Positions 1 to 4,642 of a DNA stretch of 7,131 bases are shown one piece after another. Source of the stretch: Thermococcus sp. (GTDB lineage Archaea; Methanobacteriota_B; Thermococci; Thermococcales; Thermococcaceae); contig JALVUT010000322.1 of NCBI GenBank assembly GCA_027035445.1, positions 1 through 7,131 on the forward strand. Reading direction: 5' to 3'. Position 1 is the first letter of the stretch. The number at the start of each line of letters is the position of its first letter. The notes under the pieces are model-generated. The model did no database searches. It saw only the letters and a list, made by a program, of their open reading frames with translations, and had not been told where the DNA came from. The translations under genes and the position numbers were made by a program.

Positions 1-619
1 CCACCTCGATGAAGGTTCCGTCCTCGTTTCCCCCGTCCGGGACGAGGACCAGGTCATCTTTCCTGAAGAGCTCCGGGTGGTTTTCCATGAGCCACTCGAC
101 GCCGTATTTGCTGCCTGTTTCCTCGTCAGCAACGAACGCGAGCACTACCGTACGTTTGCCCCTTACTCCAAGGTTCATTAGGGCCCTCACGGCGTAGAGG
201 CTTGCAACCAGGCTCTGGCCGTTGTCCTCACTCCCCCTGCCGTAGATCTTACCGTCCTTGATGACGGGCTTGAAAGGCTCTGTGACCGTCCACTTGCTCA
301 GATCTCCGGGAGGTACGATGTCCATGTGGGAGAGCATCCACAGACGCGGGCTCTTCTCCCCCTTCTCGCCGTAGTAGTACGCTATGATGCTCGGCCTCAC
401 CCCGTTCTTGGCCCTGGGGTCCGGGGCTTCATAGACTTCCACCCTGTCAAAGGGCCAGTCCTTTATGATATCCAGGATCCTCCGGGCTTTGTCGTATTCT
501 CCCTCCCCACCGTAGTCCGGACTCAGTGCGGGGATTTTCACAAGTTCCATGAGGGTCTCCGTCATCCTATCACGGAGCCCCTCCACCTCCCTGACAACGT
601 TCTCAAGGCTTTCGGTCAT
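1..619 (-). CDS. M20-family metallopeptidase/dipeptidase, partial (3' end off the left edge)
   Basis: Reading from ATG at 619-617 gives 206 codons open to the window edge, so only the N-terminal half is present. The M20/M28 di-zinc signature is intact: SHMD with metal ligands H98 and D100, GRGSEDNGQ with the bridging Asp D132, VADEETGS with the catalytic/metal Glu pair E166-E167, and VPDGG with D195. These enzymes are usually cytosolic and hydrolyse dipeptides, N-acyl amino acids or similar amide bonds; the substrate cannot be read from this fragment, and archaeal members are often loosely named succinyl-diaminopimelate desuccinylase. No signal peptide is seen. The start is supported by GGTGGT at 629-624, four bases ahead of the ATG, and a TATA-like box further up. 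The dimerisation domain and last zinc ligand should lie beyond the left edge. It is divergent from the MBL-fold gene at 815. The family is sure, the specificity is not. Confidence 0.9.
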   Translation of the reverse strand, partial: MTESLENVVREVEGLRDRMTETLMELVKIPALSPDYGGEGEYDKARRILDIIKDWPFDRVEVYEAPDPRAKNGVRPSIIAYYYGEKGEKSPRLWMLSHMDIVPPGDLSKWTVTEPFKPVIKDGKIYGRGSEDNGQSLVASLYAVRALMNLGVRGKRTVVLAFVADEETGSKYGVEWLMENHPELFRKDDLVLVPDGGNEDGTFIEV

Positions 620-649
620 GGGTACCACCATTTTCAGTTTGATCGTGTC

Positions 650-658
650 CTTTTAAAT
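650..658 (-). promoter_or_regulatory. TATA-like promoter of the M20 peptidase gene
   Basis: On the minus strand the sequence reads ATTTAAAAG. Its centre is about 35 nt ahead of the ATG at 619. An archaeal start site about 25 nt downstream would fall near 629, leaving a leader of about 10 nt that just includes the GGTGGT ribosome binding site. The position fits well, but the box is assigned by pattern only. Confidence 0.5.
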
Positions 659-759
659 CCATGAGGTATGTCCCTTTATCCGGCGGCCTCTGAGGTACGG
701 TACACCCTATTAAACAGCGGTTTTCCTGCCCCGTGCTCCCCGTCCAGCCGGGCAATAGC

Positions 760-766
760 TTATATA
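760..766 (+). promoter_or_regulatory. TATA-like promoter of the MBL-fold gene
   Basis: TTATATA sits in an otherwise G/C-rich stretch. Transcription starting about 25 nt downstream would begin near 788, giving a leader of about 27 nt that contains the ribosome binding site GGAGGTG at 803-809. This is a good archaeal TATA match by sequence and spacing. Confidence 0.6.
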
Positions 767-802
767 CCCCCCGGAGAATAGTTAAACATCCGCAGAAGGA
801 AG

Positions 803-809
803 GGAGGTG
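803..809 (+). promoter_or_regulatory. Ribosome binding site that fixes a TTG start
   Basis: GGAGGTG is a strong match to the complement of the archaeal 16S rRNA 3' end and lies 5 nt before TTG at 815. Upstream in this frame a TAG stop occurs at 779-781, and no ATG or GTG lies between it and 815. The SD sequence therefore decides for the TTG. Confidence 0.7.
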
Positions 810-814
810 TTGAG

Positions 815-1630
815 TTGATAGAGATAACGTTCCTGGGGAGTGGTGGGGGCAGGTTCATAACTATCACCCAGTTCCGCTCCACCGGGGGGTTCCATATAAG
901 GGCCAGCAAAAACCTCTACGTCGACCCCGGGCCCGGTGCGCTTGTGAGGAGCTGGCGCTACAAGCTCGACCCCAGGAGGCTCGACGCGATCTTTGTCTCC
1001 CACAGGCACGTTGACCACTGCAACGACCTTGAGGTCATGATTGAGGCCATGACGGGAGGGGCGCTTAAGAGGAGGGGGACTTTGATAGCGTCCAAAAGCG
1101 TCGTCTACGGGGATGAGGCCCACACTCCGGCAGTCAGCGGGTACCATATTGACGTCCTTGAGAGTGTTCACACGCCTGAGCCCGGCAACAAGATTGCGCT
1201 TGGGGAGGAGGAGCTCCTTATAACCCCCTGCCAGCACTCCGACCCGACGACGATAGGGTTCAGGATGGAAACTGTTTATGGGGATATTTCATACATCCCC
1301 GACACGGCCTACTTTGAGGATCTCCTCAGATGGCATGATGGCTCCAGGGTTCTGATAGCGGCGATAACCCGGCCGAGGGATATGGGTATACCCTACCACA
1401 TGAGCACCGATGATGCGGTTGAGATGCTCAAGAACATGCGAAAGAAGCCAGAGGTTCTTATAATGAACCACATCGGCATGAAAATGCACTTTGCCAATCC
1501 CTACAAGGAGGCCAAATACCTTGAAACCGTAACCGGAGTGAAGACCTACATAGCAAAGGAGGGCTTCAAAGTAATGCTCAAAAACGATGAGATAAACGTC
1601 AGGACGATGCGGCCCGCGAGGTTTGTTTGA
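815..1630 (+). CDS. MBL-fold (metallo-beta-lactamase superfamily) hydrolase
   Basis: A complete 271-residue protein starting at TTG. The N-terminal strand-turn FLGSGGGR (residues 6-13) and VDPGPGAL (36-43) are typical of RNase Z-like and phosphodiesterase-like MBL proteins. The metal-binding HxHxDH motif is intact as SHRHVDH, with H63, H65, D67 and H68. Further likely ligands are H141 in TPCQHSD and D163 in YIPDT. NHIGMKMH near the C-terminus (H219 and H225) probably supplies the last histidine. So a di-metal hydrolase is expected, acting on a phosphoester or a similar bond; the substrate is unknown. There is no signal peptide or membrane segment, so it is probably cytosolic. It lacks an obvious RNase Z exosite arm, so I do not call it tRNase Z. 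The gene is alone on its strand, divergent from the M20 gene and 3 bp tail to tail with the phosphomutase gene. The family call is firm, the function is not. Confidence 0.9.
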   Translation: MIEITFLGSGGGRFITITQFRSTGGFHIRASKNLYVDPGPGALVRSWRYKLDPRRLDAIFVSHRHVDHCNDLEVMIEAMTGGALKRRGTLIASKSVVYGDEAHTPAVSGYHIDVLESVHTPEPGNKIALGEEELLITPCQHSDPTTIGFRMETVYGDISYIPDTAYFEDLLRWHDGSRVLIAAITRPRDMGIPYHMSTDDAVEMLKNMRKKPEVLIMNHIGMKMHFANPYKEAKYLETVTGVKTYIAKEGFKVMLKNDEINVRTMRPARFV

Positions 1631-1652
1631 GTTTTACCTTTTCCTCCTACTC
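1631..1652 (+). terminator. Possible T-rich terminator of the MBL-fold gene
   Basis: Right after the TGA stop the plus strand runs GTTTTACCTTTTCC, a T/pyrimidine-rich stretch of the kind at which archaeal RNA polymerase can stop. It lies inside the 3' end of the convergent phosphomutase gene, because only 3 bp separate the two stop codons. The T runs are only four long, so this is tentative. Confidence 0.3.
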
Positions 1653-3001
1653 AATGCATCTTCAACGGCTTTGCTGACCACCCGGTATGCCATTTCAAAC
1701 AGCTCATCCCTTCTCCCTTCACTGGGGCCCTCCACAACGACCCGTACCTTAGGCTCTGTTCCGCTCGGTCTGACCAGTACCCAGGAGCCGTCGTTGAGGT
1801 TGAAGCGGACGCCGGAGACCGTGAGAATCTCTTTTATTTCTCCGGTGAGTCGGTCCTCAAGTACTCGGCTGACTCTTTCAACTACATAGCTCTTTAGCTC
1901 GTCCGGGCACTTCACGTTCCTCTTGGTCAGGTAGTACGTGGGGATATTCTCCGCTATGATTCTCGAGAGAGGCTTTCCTTCCTCGTCTATGAGCCGTATC
2001 AGAAGGCCCATAGTGATGAAGCTGTCTATCCAGAGCCCGAACCGCGGGTGGATGAACTTCCAGGGCTCCGCCGCAAAGATTGCGTTGTATCTTTTGATTC
2101 CATCGTGGGGCTGGCCAAGAGGCACACGGTGGACCCTTCCCCCCGCGTTTTCAACGACGTCGTCTATCCTTGACCCAGTGTTTATTGAAGTGACAACGGT
2201 TCCGCCGCCGTGTTTCTCGGTATAAAGCTTTGCAAAGAGGGCTATCAAGGTGTCCTCATCAACATAGTTGCCCCTCTCATCGAAGACGGCTATCCTGTCC
2301 GCGTCCCCGTCCTGGGCTATCGCCAGATCTGCACCAAGCTCCCTGACCAGTGCACCGATGTAGGCTATGTTCTCGTAGCGCGGTTCCGGCTTCCTCCCCG
2401 GGAAATGCCCGTCAACGTGGGCGTTGATGCTCACCACTCCTGCCCCCATCTCACGCAGGAGGTACGGCGCGACGAGACTCCCCACGCCGTTGGCACCGTC
2501 GTACAGGATCTTCAAACCGGTTTCATGTTCCACGAAGTCCAGGACGGCGTTTATGTATTCGTCGATAATATCCATGGGCTGAACTTTCTTCACCTCGTCC
2601 CATTTTGCCCTTCTGTAGTTTCCGGATAAAACTATCCCCTCAAGTTCCTCCTCCTGCTCGGTGTAGAACTCGGTGCCGTTGCCGTTGAACACCTTGATGC
2701 CGTTGTCCGTCGGGGGGTTGTGGCTTGCGGTTATCATGACCCCAGCGTCCCCGTAGCGGTTGGTTCCCCATGCCAGGGTGGGTGTGGGGGTGAGGCCGAA
2801 GTCGATCACCTCCATGCCTGATCCAAGAAGTCCGGAAACGAGGGCATTGCGTAGCATTGTGCTGGAGGTTCTCCCATCCCGTGCGATCGTGGCCTTCCCG
2901 GTAGTGTAGGTTCCAATGGCCATGCCAATGTTCAATGCAAGCTCGGGGGTTACCTTCTCCCAGAGCGTCCCGCGGATACCTGCAGTCCCGAAGAGCCCCA
3001 T
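1634..3001 (-). CDS. Alpha-D-phosphohexomutase superfamily enzyme (phosphopentomutase / phosphomannomutase type)
   Basis: A complete 455-residue enzyme that moves a phosphate between two positions of a sugar, probably in the cytosol. Hallmarks run in the family order: FGTAGIRG (residues 4-11); the phosphoserine loop ITASHNP with S93; the Mg loop DGDADR with D231, D233 and D235; and the C-terminal phosphate-binding loop RPSGTEPK with R411, S413 and T415. The sugar-binding loop, normally GExSG, reads AEPWKFIHP (E312), so common phosphoglucomutase specificity should not be assumed. A Thermococcus kodakarensis member of this superfamily was characterised as a phosphopentomutase, and I recall its gene lying near malK and the amylopullulanase gene; that synteny could not be checked. 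Phosphomannomutase or phosphoglucosamine mutase are alternatives. The ATG start is backed by GGTGAT at 3010-3005 and by the usual N-terminus. It lies 29 bp after the UPF0146 gene and may be co-transcribed with it. Confidence 0.9.
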   Translation of the reverse strand: MGLFGTAGIRGTLWEKVTPELALNIGMAIGTYTTGKATIARDGRTSSTMLRNALVSGLLGSGMEVIDFGLTPTPTLAWGTNRYGDAGVMITASHNPPTDNGIKVFNGNGTEFYTEQEEELEGIVLSGNYRRAKWDEVKKVQPMDIIDEYINAVLDFVEHETGLKILYDGANGVGSLVAPYLLREMGAGVVSINAHVDGHFPGRKPEPRYENIAYIGALVRELGADLAIAQDGDADRIAVFDERGNYVDEDTLIALFAKLYTEKHGGGTVVTSINTGSRIDDVVENAGGRVHRVPLGQPHDGIKRYNAIFAAEPWKFIHPRFGLWIDSFITMGLLIRLIDEEGKPLSRIIAENIPTYYLTKRNVKCPDELKSYVVERVSRVLEDRLTGEIKEILTVSGVRFNLNDGSWVLVRPSGTEPKVRVVVEGPSEGRRDELFEMAYRVVSKAVEDALSRRKR

Positions 3002-3029
3002 AGTATCACCGTAACTAGTTGGAGGTCGC

Positions 3030-3037
3030 TTTAAATA
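3030..3037 (-). promoter_or_regulatory. TATA-like box before the phosphomutase gene
   Basis: The minus strand reads TATTTAAA and overlaps the TAA stop of the UPF0146 gene. A start site 25 nt on would be near 3008, leaving a leader of about 7 nt that would cut into the ribosome binding site GGTGAT (3010-3005). It may be a real internal promoter or only the A/T-rich end of the upstream gene. Confidence 0.35.
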
Positions 3038-3432
3038 GGTTTGGTGGTGTAGATTGCCAGTCCCCTAAAGTTTATGAGTCTCATGGGACGGGGCACCGTG
3101 TCACCCGTAAGGGGCAGTATGAAAACCGGTACTCCGAGGCTCCTGCCAAGTTTCAGAATCGGTCTGATGATTTCCGGGGTCGGTCTGACGCTGTACAGCG
3201 CCTGAGACCTTTCATACAGCCCAAGGTTGGGACGGAAGATATCGTCCACGTACGCGTTTATACCAAGCGCCCTGGCCTTCTCAACGGCCCTTGGGTTCCG
3301 GTCAACGGCTGTAACGTCCCTCCCCCGCTCAATAAGCCGCAGGGCCACTTTGAACTGGAACCCTATACCCACCTCCGTCAGTTGCCCCCTGGTGTTTTCC
3401 AGAAGAAAATCCGCGAAATCTTCGATCGGCAT
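3031..3432 (-). CDS. UPF0146 family protein, Rossmann-like, unknown function
   Basis: A complete 133-residue protein. The first half resembles a SAM-dependent methyltransferase core: EVGIGFQFKVALRLIERG (about residues 20-37) in the place of motif I, then DVTAVDRNP (39-47) ending the second strand with an acidic residue, as in nucleotide-binding Rossmann folds. The glycine loop is imperfect, with GIGFQ instead of GxGxG, and no NPPY-like catalytic motif is visible. SVRPTPEIIRPILKLGRSLG and FILPLTGDTVP follow in the second half. I recognise this as the archaeal UPF0146 family, which has no established function. The ATG is the only start after the in-frame stop at 3454-3456, and no good SD sequence precedes it, which suggests a weak or leaderless start. 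It sits between malK and the phosphomutase gene on the same strand, probably with its own promoter. Confidence 0.8.
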   Translation of the reverse strand: MPIEDFADFLLENTRGQLTEVGIGFQFKVALRLIERGRDVTAVDRNPRAVEKARALGINAYVDDIFRPNLGLYERSQALYSVRPTPEIIRPILKLGRSLGVPVFILPLTGDTVPRPMRLINFRGLAIYTTKPI

Positions 3433-3447
3433 GGAGAACCTTGGGAA

Positions 3448-3476
3448 GCCCCCTTAAAATGATTGCCCCCTTAAAA
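3448..3476 (-). promoter_or_regulatory. Duplicated TATA-like/G-run motif before the UPF0146 gene
   Basis: The 12-mer TTTTAAGGGGGC occurs twice in direct orientation on the minus strand, at 3476-3465 and 3459-3448, 17 bp apart. Each copy holds a TATA-like TTTTAA. From the nearer copy, a start site about 25 nt downstream falls on the ATG at 3432, which would give a leaderless mRNA and fits the missing SD sequence. The further copy would give a leader of about 17 nt. A third A/T-rich candidate, TTTATAAT, lies at 3489-3482. The repeat is seen directly; its promoter role is inferred. Confidence 0.45.
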
Positions 3477-3490
3477 GTAAAATTATAAAA
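3471..3490 (-). terminator. Possible T-rich terminator after malK
   Basis: Six bases past the malK TGA, the minus strand reads TTTTATAATTTTACTTTTAA, with three runs of four T and no hairpin. Archaeal intrinsic termination needs only such T tracts. The same stretch could instead serve as the promoter of the next gene, or do both, in this 64-bp gap. Confidence 0.35.
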
Positions 3491-3496
3491 TGAAGG

Positions 3497-4615
3497 TCAG
3501 AACACTGCCGTTTGAGTTTTCTTGTTGAATATGTGGGCTTTCTTCATGTCGAAGACGACGTCGACATCGGTGTTCTCCCGGACCCTTGATTCAGCCGGGA
3601 ACTTGGCCAGGAGTGTTAAGTTGCCGGCCCGGAGATGGGTGATCTTCTCCCCACCGAGGTTTTCGATGATCTCTATTCTAACAGTGGTCATGTTCTCCCC
3701 GGGGACCTTCACCTGCGCGAACATCGCATCGTAAACGTCCTCGGGTCTTATTCCGAATACAACATCCCTCCCGAGCAGTCCCTGCTCCCTGAGTACCGTC
3801 ACCTGGTCGGGGAGGAGTTTGAGCCTGAATTCTCCAAAATCCAGGAAACCGTCCTCGGTAGCAGTCGCGTCCAGGAAATTCATCGGTGGAGACCCAATGA
3901 ATCCGCCGACGAACATGTTCGCTGGCCTGTCATAGACGTCCTCCGGAGTCCCAACCTGCTGGAGCTCCCCGTGGTTGATTATGGCTATCCTGTCACCCAT
4001 CGTCATTGCCTCAACCTGATCGTGAGTCACGTATATCGTCGTGACGCCAAGCTGGCGCTGCAGTTTCTTGAGTTCGGCGCGCATTTTTACCCTCAGTTTC
4101 GCGTCGAGGTTTGAAAGTGGCTCGTCCATGAGGAAGACCTGCGGTTTTCTGATTATGGCCCTCCCGAGGGCCACACGTTGCCTCTGACCACCGCTCAGTT
4201 CTCTTGGTTTTCTCCTGAGCAACTCTGTCAGTCCAAGCATTCCAGCAACTTCCCTCACGCGCTGGTCTATTTCCTCCTTCCGTATTTTCCTGAGCTTGAG
4301 CGGAAAGGCTATGTTGTCGTAGACCGTCATGTGGGGGTATAACGCGTAGCTCTGAAATACCATGGCAATGTCCCTGTCCTTCGGGGGGACGAAGACACCT
4401 CCCTCCGGGTCGGCTACGAGCTTGTCCCCGACGTAGATCTGTCCCTTCGTTGGTTCTTCGAGGCCGGCGATCATTCTGAGTGTCGTAGTCTTACCGCAGC
4501 CACTCGGTCCGAGGAGTATCATGAACTCCCCGTCTTTTATGTGGAGGTTCATGTCCTTAACCGCCGTAACCTCCCCAAACTGCTTCCAGATTCCAACGAG
4601 CTTAACCCCAGCCAT
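3497..4615 (-). CDS. malK: MalK, ATPase subunit of a maltodextrin/maltose ABC importer
   Basis: A complete 372-residue ABC ATPase, the same length as I recall for Thermococcus litoralis MalK and very similar to it by eye. All motifs are intact: Walker A GPSGCGKTT (36-44), Q-loop Q88 in VFQSYALYPHM, signature LSGGQRQR (140-147), Walker B VFLMDE (160-165) with catalytic E165, D-loop SNLD (168-171) and switch H198. From about residue 240 comes the C-terminal OB-type regulatory domain of the CUT1 subfamily (GIRPEDVYDAM, VFDMKKAHIFN). It should work as a dimer on the cytoplasmic side, powering import of maltodextrins released by the enzyme encoded just upstream. The ATG is fixed by GAGGTGGT at 4626-4619. 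It lies 27 bp after the amylopullulanase stop, so it is very likely in the same operon. The binding protein and permease genes are not in the window. The exact sugar (maltodextrin or maltose/trehalose) rests on the neighbour gene. Confidence 0.95.
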   Translation of the reverse strand: MAGVKLVGIWKQFGEVTAVKDMNLHIKDGEFMILLGPSGCGKTTTLRMIAGLEEPTKGQIYVGDKLVADPEGGVFVPPKDRDIAMVFQSYALYPHMTVYDNIAFPLKLRKIRKEEIDQRVREVAGMLGLTELLRRKPRELSGGQRQRVALGRAIIRKPQVFLMDEPLSNLDAKLRVKMRAELKKLQRQLGVTTIYVTHDQVEAMTMGDRIAIINHGELQQVGTPEDVYDRPANMFVGGFIGSPPMNFLDATATEDGFLDFGEFRLKLLPDQVTVLREQGLLGRDVVFGIRPEDVYDAMFAQVKVPGENMTTVRIEIIENLGGEKITHLRAGNLTLLAKFPAESRVRENTDVDVVFDMKKAHIFNKKTQTAVF

Positions 4616-4618
4616 GCT

Positions 4619-4642
4619 ACCACCTCAAAATTAAATAAAAAA
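4619..4642 (-). promoter_or_regulatory. T-rich apu-malK junction with strong ribosome binding site
   Basis: Directly after the amylopullulanase TGA, the minus strand runs TTTTTTATTTAATTTTGAGG and then the SD sequence GAGGTGGT (4626-4619), three bases before the malK ATG. The T6 run could cause partial termination between the two genes. The TATTTAA inside it is too close to the ATG to drive a normal start. The ribosome binding site is certain; the attenuation role is inferred. Confidence 0.45.

Noticed and set aside
782..1237. A 151-codon minus-strand open frame opposite the MBL-fold gene
   Set aside because: It is antisense to the HxHxDH region of a clear MBL protein, and its sequence is Pro/Gly/Arg-rich without family features.
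2210..2629. A 139-codon plus-strand open frame inside the phosphomutase gene
   Set aside because: It is fully antisense to well conserved catalytic segments, including the Mg loop, so it is a shadow of high-GC codon usage.
3004..3020. TATCAC as a possible half of the Thermococcales sugar-regulator site TATCAC-N5-GTGATA
   Set aside because: The second half is absent (CTAGTT in its place), and TATCAC here is the complement of the phosphomutase ribosome binding site GGTGAT. No full palindrome was found in the window; one is expected before the mal operon's first gene, outside the window.
3635..4114. A 159-codon plus-strand open frame opposite malK
   Set aside because: malK is unambiguous on the other strand with every ABC motif intact; this frame has none.
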